Shown here in pieces: positions 1-8,610 of a stretch of DNA of 50,241 bases (its first letter is position 1; each line of letters opens with the position of its first letter). The translations under genes and the position numbers were made by a program. Source of the stretch: Streptomyces albus subsp. chlorinus (GTDB lineage: Bacteria > Actinomycetota > Actinomycetes > Streptomycetales > Streptomycetaceae); the NCBI RefSeq assembly GCF_013302895.1, contig NZ_VJOK01000001.1, positions 477,357 to 527,597 of the forward strand, read 5' to 3'. The notes beneath the pieces were generated by a model. It ran no database searches. It was not told where the DNA came from and was given only the letters and a program-made list of their open reading frames with translations.

Positions 1-17
1 GGCGCGCGGCGGCCCGG

Positions 18-323
18 TCACGGCCGGGGGTCGGTGCGGTGCCAGCGGGGGCGGGCGTCGGCGCCCCGGCGGCCCGCGACCGACGCGCAGCGGGGGCAGA
101 CCCGCTGTACGCGGTCCGCGGCTCCGCCGGAGTCGGGGAAGATGTCCGGCCACCCGATGTGGGGGAACCGCACCAGCTGGGAGCGGCTGAGTGAGAGGCC
201 GCAGACGGTCTGGTTGAGGCCCTGTTCCCAGGCGTGCACCTCGCCCGCGGGCAGACGGCGGCCGTCCTCCTCGTCCACCCACCTGCCGGATGCCGCGACC
301 GCGTAGCGCTTCGATGCTGCCAT
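18..323 (-). CDS. Small conserved actinobacterial protein with Cys pair
   Basis: The 101-residue product starts at ATG on the minus strand, with GAGGAGG about 11 nt upstream. The middle carries a CGLSLSRSQLVRFPHIGWPD segment and a FPDSGG motif, followed by a VCPRC pair near residue 77. I recognise this as a type of short Streptomyces protein of unknown function. The C-terminal tail is Arg-rich and probably disordered. The CxxC and the earlier Cys could bind a metal, but this is inference. It lies downstream of the catalase gene on the same strand. An octanucleotide tandem repeat sits directly upstream of its ribosome binding site. No function is known to me. Confidence 0.72.
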   Translation of the reverse strand: MAASKRYAVAASGRWVDEEDGRRLPAGEVHAWEQGLNQTVCGLSLSRSQLVRFPHIGWPDIFPDSGGAADRVQRVCPRCASVAGRRGADARPRWHRTDPRP

Positions 324-340
324 GTGTGCTCGCGCCTCCT

Positions 341-404
341 CGCGTTCCCGTGTCCCCGTGTCCCCGCGTTCCCGTGTCCCCGCGTTCCCGCGTTTCCGCG
401 TTCC
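341..404. repeat. Octanucleotide tandem repeat, eight units
   Basis: Eight head-to-tail 8-nt units run from 341 to 404. They alternate between CGCGTTCC and CGTGTCCC, with one CGCGTTTC. A ninth, degenerate unit follows. The array lies in the catalase/small-protein intergenic region, just upstream of the small protein's ribosome binding site (minus strand). It is therefore either leader or promoter DNA for that gene. Confidence 0.9.
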
Positions 405-501
405 CGCATCCGGCGCGGTGGCCGGAGGGCCGGCGGTGGTCGCCGGCCCTCCGCGTCGAGCCGTGGGCGCGGCCCGTCGGTGCGGCCCGTGGGCCGGCCC
501 C

Positions 502-2160
502 TCAGCGGGTGACGACGTGCCTCTCGTCGGGGACGCAGTGGGTCATGGTGAGACCGGTGACGTCCCTCGGGGGGTTGTCGCCGAGGTTGGCGAGCCGCTC
601 ACGGTCCTCGTCGGTCAGGCTCTGGCCGGCCAGCGGTTCGAGGTGGGCGACGTCCCGCGGGCCGATGCCGAGCCCCTCCCCGACCCGCAGGCCGAGGTCG
701 TTCTCGACCAGCAGGAAGTGCCACACCATCCGCTCCTGGACGGCACGGTCGGCCTGGGAGATGAGGGTGACGAAGTTCTTCACCAGGTCGTCGCGCTCCC
801 AGTCCTCCATGAGGCGGTAGCGCTGGCCCGCCTGGAGGTAGTCGTTGGTGCGCGGGATGCGTTTGCGGGTCACCCGCCCCCGGATCTCCGGCCCCTCGTC
901 GTCGGAGGTCGGGTACTGGGCCTCGTGCAGTCCCCCGGTGATCGACGGCTCGTAGTTGACCTCCGGGTCGCCGCCGTGCGGGTCCTGCTCGTAGGTCATC
1001 AGACCGTCGCGCTGGTTGGTGTGCACCGTGGCGTTCTTGGCGCGGTTGACCGGGAGCTGGAGGTAGTTCGGACCCACCCGGTAGCGCTGGGTGTCGCTGT
1101 AGGAGAAGGTCCGCCCGACGAGCATCTTGTCGTCGGAGAAGTCCAGGCCGTCGACCAGAACACCGGTGCCGAAGGCGACCTGCTCGTTCTCGGCGAAGTA
1201 GTTGCCGACCGTGCGGTCCAGGACCAGGCGGCCCACCCGCTTGGGCGGGAAGTCCTGCTCCGGCCACGTCTTCGTGTCGTCCAGCGGGTCGAAGTCCAGT
1301 TCGGGATGCTCGTGGTCGTCCATCATCTGGACGAGCAGTTCCCACTCGGGGTGGTCGCCGCGCCGGATCGCCTCGTACAGGTCCTTCGTCGCATGCCCCA
1401 GGTCCTGCGCCTGGACGGCCGCCGCGTCCTCCTCGGTCATGCTGCGTACCCCCTGCCTGGGCATCCAGTGGTACTTGACCAGGACGGTCTTCCCCTCGCT
1501 GTTCACCCACTTGTAGGTGTTCACACCGAAGCCCTGCATGTGCCGGTAGTCGGCGGGGATGCCACGCGGGCTGAAGAGGTTGACGAGCATGTGCATCGAC
1601 TCGGGGGTCTGCGACATGAAGTCGAAGATCCGGGCCGGCTTCTGCTCGTGCGAGACCGGGTCGGGCTTGAGGGCGTGGATGACGTCGGGGAACTTGATGG
1701 CGTCCCGGATGAAGAAGACGCCCAGGTTGTTGCCGACCAGATCCCAGTTGCCGTCCTCGGTGTAGAACTTCACGGCGAACCCGCGCGGGTCGCGGGCCGC
1801 CTCGGAGGAGTCCCGGCCGCCGATGACGGTGGAGAACCGTACGGCCACATCGGTGCGCTTGCCCCGCTCCTGGAACAGCTTCGCCCGGGTGTAGCGGCCG
1901 ATGGGCTCGTTGCCCCACTGTCCGTAGCTCTCGAAGTAGCCGTAGGCGGTGACGCCGCGGGCGTGGACGACCCGCTCGGGGATGCGCTCCCGGTCGAAGT
2001 GGCTGATCTTCTCCAGGAACTGGTAGTTCTCCAGCGTGGCCGGTCCGCGCGCGCCGACGGTCCGCTGGTTCTGGTTGTCGTAGACCTTGTGTCCCTGCCG
2101 GTTGGTGAGCACCGGGCGGTCGTCGCCGGGTGTGGGGCCCTGGCTTGCTACGTCTGTCAC
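502..2160 (-). CDS. kat: Monofunctional haem catalase
   Basis: This 552-residue protein should convert hydrogen peroxide to water and oxygen in the cytoplasm. The GTG start at 2160 has AAGGAAA 9 nt upstream. The catalytic His is in RVVHARG (His66). The active-site Asn is in the GNN of [13 protein letters not shown] (about residues 143-145). The proximal haem Tyr is Tyr354 in [11 protein letters not shown], followed by the [11 protein letters not shown] signature. A C-terminal catalase-related domain (about residues 445-510) is present. At 552 residues it is somewhat longer than typical small-subunit catalases (about 480-500), because of its N- and C-terminal extensions. No CatR or OxyR regulator is adjacent. 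The family assignment is secure; which paralogue it is cannot be told. Confidence 0.97.
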   Translation of the reverse strand: MTDVASQGPTPGDDRPVLTNRQGHKVYDNQNQRTVGARGPATLENYQFLEKISHFDRERIPERVVHARGVTAYGYFESYGQWGNEPIGRYTRAKLFQERGKRTDVAVRFSTVIGGRDSSEAARDPRGFAVKFYTEDGNWDLVGNNLGVFFIRDAIKFPDVIHALKPDPVSHEQKPARIFDFMSQTPESMHMLVNLFSPRGIPADYRHMQGFGVNTYKWVNSEGKTVLVKYHWMPRQGVRSMTEEDAAAVQAQDLGHATKDLYEAIRRGDHPEWELLVQMMDDHEHPELDFDPLDDTKTWPEQDFPPKRVGRLVLDRTVGNYFAENEQVAFGTGVLVDGLDFSDDKMLVGRTFSYSDTQRYRVGPNYLQLPVNRAKNATVHTNQRDGLMTYEQDPHGGDPEVNYEPSITGGLHEAQYPTSDDEGPEIRGRVTRKRIPRTNDYLQAGQRYRLMEDWERDDLVKNFVTLISQADRAVQERMVWHFLLVENDLGLRVGEGLGIGPRDVAHLEPLAGQSLTDEDRERLANLGDNPPRDVTGLTMTHCVPDERHVVTR

Positions 2161-2418
2161 TGCTCTCGGTTTCCTTCGCCACTCGAAGGCGCTCGGTCCG
2201 CGCCGGGGGTTGGACTCGGATGAACACGAGTACCCGTTCGGACGGCATTGGCGCGGACACTCACCTCTTCAGTGCAATCGCTCCGGCACCGGGGTGGGTG
2301 GCGCCGCCGATACCGGACCGTTGTGATCGGGAGGGGGCCGCGGGGCAACCTCCGGGCCCGCGGCGGGGTCACCTGGATACCCGAACCGGTCGGGTGTCTT
2401 GCCGGAAGGACCACCATC

Positions 2419-3144
2419 GTGACCCACCAGCTGCGCAGGACCGCCGTCACGGCGGCCGCTTTCTCCCTCGCCGCCACGGCGGTCCTGGCGGGGTGCTCGT
2501 CCGACGACTCCTCCGAGAAGGACGGTCCCCCCGGGAAGCGTGACGGCAGGAGCACCTCCCAGGCCGCTCCCCCGTCGCAGGCCCCGCTCGGCAGGGCGGC
2601 GCTGAAGAAGGCGCTCTTGCGCGAGGGGGACGTCAAGGGGGTCGATGTCGAGCCCCTGCCGGGGGACGAGGCGGAGGCGAAGCTCGCGCTGGCGGCGGGC
2701 GGCGCGAGACCGGCGGTGTGCTCGCCGCTGGTGCACATGGCCGCGCACACCTCGGTCCCCGCGCCGAAGTCCCGCGGGGCCGTCACGACCAGCCGGGAGG
2801 ACGGCCTGGTCACGTCCGTGGGGCTGATGGGCCACGAGGCGGCGGACGCGGCGAGGATCGTCGCGGCCCTCCGGACCGCCGTGGAGAAGTGCGGTGACGG
2901 CTTCAAGGACGAGGTGGGTTCCTACCGGGGCCTCGCCGCGCTGCCGGACCCCGCGCAGGGCGACGAGGGGGTGTCCTACCGGCTGAAGAGCACGATGGAC
3001 GGCGAGACCGTGCCCCTGACCTTCACCGTGATCCGCTCCGGCGGCACGCTCGCCGTTTTCTTCGGCACCAATCTCGTCGAGCCGGACAGGACGAAGCCGG
3101 CACCCGAGGTGGTCCGCGCCCAGCTCGCCAAGCTGCCCGGCTGA
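2419..3144 (+). CDS. Hypothetical lipoprotein
   Basis: The likely start is the GTG at 2419, with GGAAGGA about 10 nt upstream. It gives a 241-residue precursor with a classical lipoprotein signal: basic N-terminus, hydrophobic core and lipobox LAGC with Cys26. A Ser/Asp/Lys-rich linker follows, then a folded domain (about residues 60-241) with two further Cys residues (PAVCSP and VEKCGDG). The general layout resembles actinobacterial surface lipoproteins of the LpqN or PknH-sensor type, but no diagnostic motif is seen. The in-frame opening upstream to 2248 has no good start. It is divergent from the catalase gene across about 260 bp. Confidence 0.8.
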   Translation: MTHQLRRTAVTAAAFSLAATAVLAGCSSDDSSEKDGPPGKRDGRSTSQAAPPSQAPLGRAALKKALLREGDVKGVDVEPLPGDEAEAKLALAAGGARPAVCSPLVHMAAHTSVPAPKSRGAVTTSREDGLVTSVGLMGHEAADAARIVAALRTAVEKCGDGFKDEVGSYRGLAALPDPAQGDEGVSYRLKSTMDGETVPLTFTVIRSGGTLAVFFGTNLVEPDRTKPAPEVVRAQLAKLPG

Positions 3145-3170
3145 GGCACCCCCGCCGGAGTGCCCCCGTG

Positions 3171-3209
3171 CGGCCTCAGTCACCGGCGGACGGCCTCAGT
3201 CACCGGCGG
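3171..3209. repeat. 19-nt direct duplication over the TetR stop codon
   Basis: The 19-mer CGGCCTCAGTCACCGGCGG occurs at 3171-3189 and again at 3191-3209, separated by one base. The second copy contains the stop codon of the minus-strand TetR gene (TCA at 3196-3198). The duplication therefore repeats the 3-prime end of that gene without altering the protein. Confidence 0.9.
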
Positions 3210-3819
3210 TCCCCTCGCCGGGATCCTTGCGCCGTACCAGGCCGACCACATGGGCGGCCAGTGTGTCCAGGACGGCGGCGGCGTCCTGCCCGTCGCCGAG
3301 GACGAGGTAGTTGAGGGTGAGGCCGTCGATCGCGGACGCCAGGTAGCGCACCAGGGTCTCGGCGGGGACGAGGAGTTCGAGGCCGAGGTCCGTGCACAGG
3401 CGGTCGAGGAGTTCCCGGCTGGCAGCGGCGTACTGCTCGTACTGGCGCCTGGCCAGGTAGCCGAAACCGGGCCGGCGCAAGGCGTACTGGGTCAGTTCGT
3501 AGGTCAGCATGTGCTCGTCCGGGTGGGCGAGCACATGCGCCCAGTAGGTGTGCAGGGCGGTGCGGACGTTCTCGCGTACGCCGGCCGCCGGGTGGATGCG
3601 CGCGGCGACCGGTGTCGCGGAGTGCGCGGTGATGGTCTCCATGACGTTCTCGATCAGTTCCTGCTTCGAGGCGAAGCAGTAGTGGAAGACGCTGAGCGAG
3701 ACGCCCGCCTCGGTGCAGATGGAGCGGGTGGTGGCCTTCCCGGCACCGTCGCGGGTCATCACCCGGATCGCCGCCTCGACCAGTTGTCTGCGCCGTTCCG
3801 ACGACGGCAGCCGTTCCAT
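3196..3819 (-). CDS. TetR-family transcriptional regulator
   Basis: This 207-residue protein has an N-terminal helix-turn-helix (about residues 10-55). It contains the typical TetR pattern: RRQLVEAAIRVMTRDG, TTRSICTEAGVSLSVFHYCF and KQELIENVM. A BetI-like all-helical ligand domain follows, with YAL and YLASAIDGLTLNYL segments. It is divergent from the secreted acylase gene at 4146. A perfect 8-bp inverted repeat at 4023-4051 lies in the shared upstream region and is a candidate operator, so it may control the acylase, itself, or both. The ligand is unknown. Confidence 0.92.
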   Translation of the reverse strand: MERLPSSERRRQLVEAAIRVMTRDGAGKATTRSICTEAGVSLSVFHYCFASKQELIENVMETITAHSATPVAARIHPAAGVRENVRTALHTYWAHVLAHPDEHMLTYELTQYALRRPGFGYLARRQYEQYAAASRELLDRLCTDLGLELLVPAETLVRYLASAIDGLTLNYLVLGDGQDAAAVLDTLAAHVVGLVRRKDPGEGTAGD

Positions 3820-4145
3820 GGGGTGCTCCTCGGGTGCGGGCCGCCCCGGCCGTCACCGATGGGCGGTGAAGACCCGGTGAAGGCGAGGGGGAGAGTACGG
3901 GCGGCGGGCGCCGGGCAGGTCCCGCACGCCGGGATGCTCACGGTTTCGCGGGTCGACGCCCGACGCCTACGGCGGCGGACGCGGACACAGGCAGCGGTCC
4001 GAGGTTGCGTCAGGACAGCTTTCAGGTCAAGCGTCCAGGACGATTGACCTGTTCATGCCGTGGCGGCAAGCTGTGCCGGTCAGGACCCGGGAGGCCGGTT
4101 TCCGCGGCGAGCCCGTCGAGCAGCGACCGCCTGAAGGAGCGCCAG
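3820..4145. other. Divergent intergenic region, TetR / acylase
   Basis: This 326-bp stretch between divergent genes holds no convincing coding sequence. It contains the candidate TetR operator at 4023-4051 and the acylase ribosome binding site GAAGGAG just before 4146. Most of the left part is plain high-GC sequence with no recognised element. Confidence 0.7.
4023..4051. promoter_or_regulatory. Inverted repeat, candidate TetR operator
   Basis: CAGGTCAA at 4023-4030 and TTGACCTG at 4044-4051 form a perfect 8-bp inverted repeat with a 13-nt spacer. The right arm contains TTGACC, which could also act as a -35 element for the acylase gene starting about 95 nt downstream. The link to the neighbouring TetR protein is inference from position. 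Confidence 0.55.
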
Positions 4146-7070
4146 ATGCGACAACGATGGACCGGCCTCGTCACGTCAGCCTGTCTGGTGGTGACCGCGG
4201 CGCCCTCACTCGCGCTCGCCGCCCCCGCCGCCCCCGCCGCGCGGGAGCGTCCCGCCGCCGCGTCCGGGCAGGCGGCCGGCTCGTCCGGCGAGGTGACCGA
4301 CCACTGCCGGGGCCAGTGCCACGACGTCCTGCCGCCCGGCGAGAACGGCTCGGCCACCGCGGCGCAGATCATCCTCAACAAGATCACCGGCGCCAAGCCC
4401 AAGCACAGCGACGACCAGTTGGGCAAGTACGCCGATCTGGTGGACAACTACGCGGGGCTGACCAACGGCAAGCTCAGCACCTTCTTCAACGACGCCTCCT
4501 TCGGTGTGCCCGAGGGCCAGGCGGAGAGCAGGAAGAACCCGGGCGGCCGCGCGGACGTCACCATCACCCGGGACAGGTCCGGGATCCCGCACATCAAGGG
4601 CACGACCCGCTTCGGCACCGAGTACGGCGCCGGGTACGCGGCAGGCCAGGACCGGCTGTGGATGATGGATGTGTTCCGGCACATAGGGCGGGGCGAGCTG
4701 ACCTCCTTCGCGGGCGGCGCGGAGGGCAACCGCCAGCTGGAGCAGCAGTTCTACCTGGGCGGCGCCTACAAGGAGAGCGAGCTGCGGGCGCAGGTGGACC
4801 GGGTGAGGGACTCCGGGCCGCGCGGACAGCAGGCGTACGAGGACGTCACCGCCTATCTGAAGGGCCTCAACCGCTACATCGACGATGCGAAGAAGGGGCT
4901 GTACTTCCCCGGCGAGTACGACCTGACGGGGAACGCCGACATCCTCACCGGCGAGGGGATCGAGCCGTTCAAGGCCACTGACCTGGTGGCCATCGGCACG
5001 GTCATCAGCGCCCTGTTCGGCTCCGGCGGCGGCGACCAGGTGGCCGCCGCACTGGTCAAGCAGGCCGCCGAGCGCAAGTACGGCAAGGAGGAGGGCGAGA
5101 AGGTCTACCGGGCGTTCCGGATGCAGAACGACCCGGAGGCCGATCTCACGCTCCACGACGGCCAGCGGTTCGACTACGCGGCGAGCCCCGGGAATCCGCG
5201 CGGGGTGGCCCTGCCCGACCCGGGCTCGGTGAGCGAGCAGCAGGTGGTGTACGACCCGACAGGGTCGGCCGCTCGGGGGAAGGCGGCGAAGCGGGCGGCC
5301 GGCACGGGCGAAAAGGGCTCCGGCACCGGGGCCGCGGCCGAGTCCGCGCGGGACCGGTCGGCCACCTCCGGCGCCAACCTGAGGCACCGGCCGGAACTGG
5401 CGAAGGCCAAGGGCGCGCTGTCCGGCGGCGTGCTGCCCAAGGACCTGTTCGCGCGCAAGCACGGCATGTCGAACGCACTGGTGGTGTCCGGCAAGCACAC
5501 CGACACCGGCAACCCGGTGGCCGTCTTCGGCCCGCAGACCGGCTACTTCGCGCCGCAGCTGCTCATGCTCCAGGAGATCCAGGGGCCCGGGCTGAGCGCA
5601 CGCGGCGCCGCCTTCGCCGGGCTCAACATGTATGTGCAGCTGGGCCGGGGACAGGACTACGCCTGGAGCGCCACCTCGGCGAACCAGAACATGACCGACA
5701 CCTACGCCGTGGACCTGTGCAACACCGACGGCAGCCCGGCGACGAAGGACTCCACCGCGTACGTGTTCCACGGCAGGTGCACGCCCATGGAGAAGCTGGT
5801 CCGCGAGAACGCCTGGCGGCCCACCCTCGCCGACGGCACCAGGGCGGGCTCGTACAAGCTGGTCGCGCACCGCACCAAGTACGGGGTGGTCCGCTACCGG
5901 GCCACGATCGACGGCAAGCCCGTCGCCTACACCGCGCTGCGCTCCACGTACCACCACGAGGTCGACACGCTGATCGGCTTCCAGATGTTCAACGACCCGG
6001 ACGCGGTCACCGGCCCGGAGAGCTTCCAGAAGGCGGCCTCCCGGATCGGCTACACCTTCAACTGGTTCTACGCCGACGCACGGCACACGGCCTACTACAA
6101 CTCCGGCCTCAACCCGACCCGCCGCCCGGACGTCGACCCCAACCTGCCGATCCGGGCGAACGAGGGGACCGAGTGGCAAGGCTGGGACCCGGAGACCAAC
6201 ACCGTCCCCAACACGCCGTTCGCCGCGCACCCCCACGACATCGGCCAGGACTACTACGAGTCCTGGAACAACAAGATAGCCAAGGGGTACACGGTGGCCG
6301 GCTTCGGGAACGGGCCCGTCTACCGCAGCAACCTGCTCGACGAGAGGATCAAGTCCCTGATCAGCGACGGCAAGAAGGTCTCCCGCGCCTCACTGACCCG
6401 GGCCATGGAGGACGCCGCGGTCACCGACCTGCGCGGCGAGGCCGTACTGCCCCTGCTGCTGAAGGTCATCGGCACGGAGAAGGTCACCGACCCCGGCCAG
6501 AAGGAGGCCGTCGACAGCCTGCGCAGCTGGCTGGACGACGGCGCGAAGCGCAAGCAGACCGGTCCGGGCAGCAGGACCTACGCCCATGCCGACGCGATCC
6601 GCCTCATGGACGCCTGGTGGCCGCTGCTGGTCGAGGACGAGTTCCGCCCGAACCTCGGAACGGACCTGTACGACGCCCTCACCCGCGCGCTCCAGATCGA
6701 CGAGACGCCCTCCACCCCCGGCGACGGGGTGGGCCACAAGGGGTCGGCCTTCCAGCAGGGATGGTGGTCGTACGTGCACAAGGACCTGCGCAACGTGCTC
6801 GGCGAGAAGGTGCCGGGCGCCGCGCCCCGGAAGTTCTGCGGGGCGGGCGATGTCGCGCAGTGCCGCCGCACCCTGCTGAGCACGCTCGCCGAGGCGGCGC
6901 GGACCCCGGCCGCGAAGACCTACCCGGGCGACGACGTGTGCGAGGCCGGCGACCAGTGGTGCGCCGACGCCGTCCAGCAGCGCCCCCTCGGCGGCATCAC
7001 CCACGCTCTGACCAGCTGGCAGAACCGGCCGACCTACCAGCAGGTGGTGCAGTTCCCCTCCCACCGGTGA
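4146..7070 (+). CDS. Secreted penicillin-acylase-family Ntn hydrolase
   Basis: The ATG at 4146 follows GAAGGAG and gives a 974-residue precursor. Residues 1 to about 26 form a Sec signal peptide. The alpha-chain region (about 90-370) has DVTITRDRSGIPHIKG and YGAGYAAGQDRLWMMD segments typical of penicillin amidases. A low-complexity linker (about 375-435) precedes KHGMSNALVVSGKHTDTGNP. Ser442 there is the expected autocatalytic N-terminal nucleophile of the beta chain. Later segments (WSATSANQNMTDTYAVDL and FNWFYADARHTAYYNSG) also fit. The enzyme should cleave an amide bond outside the cell; substrates in this family include beta-lactams, acyl-homoserine lactones and lipopeptides, and which applies cannot be told. 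It is divergent from a TetR regulator. Confidence 0.93.
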   Translation: MRQRWTGLVTSACLVVTAAPSLALAAPAAPAARERPAAASGQAAGSSGEVTDHCRGQCHDVLPPGENGSATAAQIILNKITGAKPKHSDDQLGKYADLVDNYAGLTNGKLSTFFNDASFGVPEGQAESRKNPGGRADVTITRDRSGIPHIKGTTRFGTEYGAGYAAGQDRLWMMDVFRHIGRGELTSFAGGAEGNRQLEQQFYLGGAYKESELRAQVDRVRDSGPRGQQAYEDVTAYLKGLNRYIDDAKKGLYFPGEYDLTGNADILTGEGIEPFKATDLVAIGTVISALFGSGGGDQVAAALVKQAAERKYGKEEGEKVYRAFRMQNDPEADLTLHDGQRFDYAASPGNPRGVALPDPGSVSEQQVVYDPTGSAARGKAAKRAAGTGEKGSGTGAAAESARDRSATSGANLRHRPELAKAKGALSGGVLPKDLFARKHGMSNALVVSGKHTDTGNPVAVFGPQTGYFAPQLLMLQEIQGPGLSARGAAFAGLNMYVQLGRGQDYAWSATSANQNMTDTYAVDLCNTDGSPATKDSTAYVFHGRCTPMEKLVRENAWRPTLADGTRAGSYKLVAHRTKYGVVRYRATIDGKPVAYTALRSTYHHEVDTLIGFQMFNDPDAVTGPESFQKAASRIGYTFNWFYADARHTAYYNSGLNPTRRPDVDPNLPIRANEGTEWQGWDPETNTVPNTPFAAHPHDIGQDYYESWNNKIAKGYTVAGFGNGPVYRSNLLDERIKSLISDGKKVSRASLTRAMEDAAVTDLRGEAVLPLLLKVIGTEKVTDPGQKEAVDSLRSWLDDGAKRKQTGPGSRTYAHADAIRLMDAWWPLLVEDEFRPNLGTDLYDALTRALQIDETPSTPGDGVGHKGSAFQQGWWSYVHKDLRNVLGEKVPGAAPRKFCGAGDVAQCRRTLLSTLAEAARTPAAKTYPGDDVCEAGDQWCADAVQQRPLGGITHALTSWQNRPTYQQVVQFPSHR

Positions 7071-7097
7071 GATGACGCGGTTCCCCTCCCACCGGTG
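7052..7097. repeat. 18-nt direct duplication over the acylase stop codon
   Basis: GTTCCCCTCCCACCGGTG is present at 7052-7069, covering the last codons of the acylase, and again at 7080-7097. The period is 28 nt. It is a recent-looking duplication of the gene end in front of the terminator. Confidence 0.88.
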
Positions 7098-7133
7098 GGG
7101 TGGCGACGGGAGGACCCGCCGCGAGCGCGGCGG

Positions 7134-7166
7134 CGAGGGGGTACCGGCCCGTCCGGTACCCCCTCG
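7134..7166. terminator. Hairpin terminator between convergent genes
   Basis: A perfect 14-bp stem (7134-7147 with 7153-7166) and a 5-nt loop lie 64 nt after the acylase stop. The minus-strand lipoprotein gene ends at 7292, so the hairpin may serve both strands. There is no T-run, as is common in Streptomyces. Confidence 0.8.
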
Positions 7167-7291
7167 GCCCTGTGCCGCCGCCGGTCACCGGCAGGGCCGC
7201 CCTCCCGGTGGCCGGTACGGGTGCACCTTACGGAGAGGCCGGGGCGGCCGGGGGGTGCCGGCCGGAGCGACCGGCCGGGCCCGGTGGCCGG

Positions 7292-7852
7292 TCACGAGAC
7301 GAGCCGGAGGACCGCGGTACCGTCCGGCCCGGATGCCACCTGGAGCACGACCGCGCCGTCCACCTTCTCGGGCGGCTCCTCGCCCGCCGCGCCGCACGAA
7401 CTGCTGCTGCCGCCGCTGCGGAAGACGGCGACACAGCCGCTGCCCTCACCGCCGGCCTCGCCGCTGGTCCTGCTGCTGCCCGACGTCACCTTGTAGGCGA
7501 CCTTGTTCCTGCCGACCTCGCTCAGGGACAGCTTCGCGGAGCGGCCCGCGATCTCGAAGCGGACGGTCACCGGTTCGGACACCGCGATCTCGCAGTTCCC
7601 GTCGGAACACGCCCGCGGGTCGCTCCCGTCGGCGGCCGTCACCGAGGGAGAGGGGCGGGGCGAGGAGGACGACGCTCTCTTGGCCGGGTGGGGGGCCGAG
7701 GAGTCGCCGTCGCCGGTTCCGGCGTCCGAGCCGCCGCATCCCGCGACGGCCATCGCGCAGAGAGCGGCCACCGCGCAGAGGGCAGCCGGCACGGTGCGGC
7801 CCGCCCCACCTCGGCGGTGTCCTGCCGTGGTCCCGCCGGGCATGGCGTTCAT
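7292..7852 (-). CDS. Hypothetical Ser-rich lipoprotein
   Basis: The ATG at 7852 has GAGGGGG immediately upstream; a second ATG three codons later is also possible. The 186-residue precursor has an Arg-rich N-terminus, a hydrophobic core and a lipobox VAGC (Cys39). A Ser/Pro-rich linker (about 45-80) leads to a compact beta-rich domain with two Cys pairs (ACSDGNCEI and GCVAVFRSGGSSSSCG). These probably form disulphides outside the cell. I do not recognise the domain. The stop codon overlaps a GC-rich 8-bp inverted repeat at about 7269-7293 that may help terminate transcription. Confidence 0.8.
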   Translation of the reverse strand: MNAMPGGTTAGHRRGGAGRTVPAALCAVAALCAMAVAGCGGSDAGTGDGDSSAPHPAKRASSSSPRPSPSVTAADGSDPRACSDGNCEIAVSEPVTVRFEIAGRSAKLSLSEVGRNKVAYKVTSGSSRTSGEAGGEGSGCVAVFRSGGSSSSCGAAGEEPPEKVDGAVVLQVASGPDGTAVLRLVS

Positions 7853-8139
7853 CCCCCTCGCGTCTCCTCGGAGCACTGTCGTGGCGCGTCGCGGCGCGCT
7901 CCGCGGCCAGCCTACTGGGCGGCCGCCGGTGCGGAACCCCTGCCGCGCAAGGGAACTCACCGCGTCGTCGGCGTCCCGCCTCTGCTGTGATTGCTTTGCT
8001 GCGGTGGGGAAACCCCGGTGCGTGAGGCGCTCGAGGAGCGGGCAGCGAGTGACGTGCGGGAGGTGCGCGTGTGCGGACGGTGACATCGAGGGCGGTCCGT
8101 GCGCGTGGCAGCCGCGCCGGTGAGTGACGGGAGTCGTCC

Positions 8140-8595
8140 ATGGACGCGAGCCAGCCCATGCCGGTCTTCACCACGCTGGACGCGCTCACCCGGCTGGTCA
8201 CCCGCCGCAGCCATCTGTACGTGCGCTGGTCACGGGGCCCCGCCGTCGATCTGGAGCGGTCCTCCAGCATGGACGACCTGACGGGTGCCGCGATGCCGGG
8301 GCTGTCCGCCAGCCCGCTCGACGTCGAGGAGTGGTGGGAGGACCGCCCCGTCCACGTGTGGGTGGCGCGCCGGCTCTACGACTACTCCCACCTCCCCCGG
8401 GTCAAGGACCCGCGCGCCCGCCCGTGGGTGCTGGCCGGACAGGAGCGGGGACGCGGCCCCGACAACGAGCCGCTGGTCCGGCACGTGGAACCGCTCGGCT
8501 GGATCGGGCCCCAGGTGCTCACCCAGGCAACCGCCGTCATCACTCGCCAGCCGGGCCGCTGGGGTCCTCTGCACCGGGGCGAGAACACGCCCTGA
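8140..8595 (+). CDS. DUF6098-like conserved protein
   Basis: This 151-residue soluble protein begins MDASQPMPVFTTLDALTRLV. It carries a run of conserved segments: LYVRWSRGPAVDL, LPGLSA-type SASPLDVEEWWEDRP, VWVARRLYDYSHL and GRGPDNEPLV. I remember these as the actinobacterial family DUF6098; the family number is from memory. No catalytic motif is evident and the function is unknown. It lies upstream of a decayed sigma-factor gene on the same strand, which may reflect an older operon. Confidence 0.82.
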   Translation: MDASQPMPVFTTLDALTRLVTRRSHLYVRWSRGPAVDLERSSSMDDLTGAAMPGLSASPLDVEEWWEDRPVHVWVARRLYDYSHLPRVKDPRARPWVLAGQERGRGPDNEPLVRHVEPLGWIGPQVLTQATAVITRQPGRWGPLHRGENTP

Positions 8596-8610
8596 GGCGT
8601 ACCCGTCCGG

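Noticed and set aside
322..2223. Long open frame antisense to the catalase
   Set aside because: It is the complementary-frame artefact expected from high-GC codon use. It has no family features and opposes a certain catalase gene.
4206..6236. Minus-strand open frame opposite the acylase
   Set aside because: Shadow of the acylase codons; no start signal and no recognisable motif.
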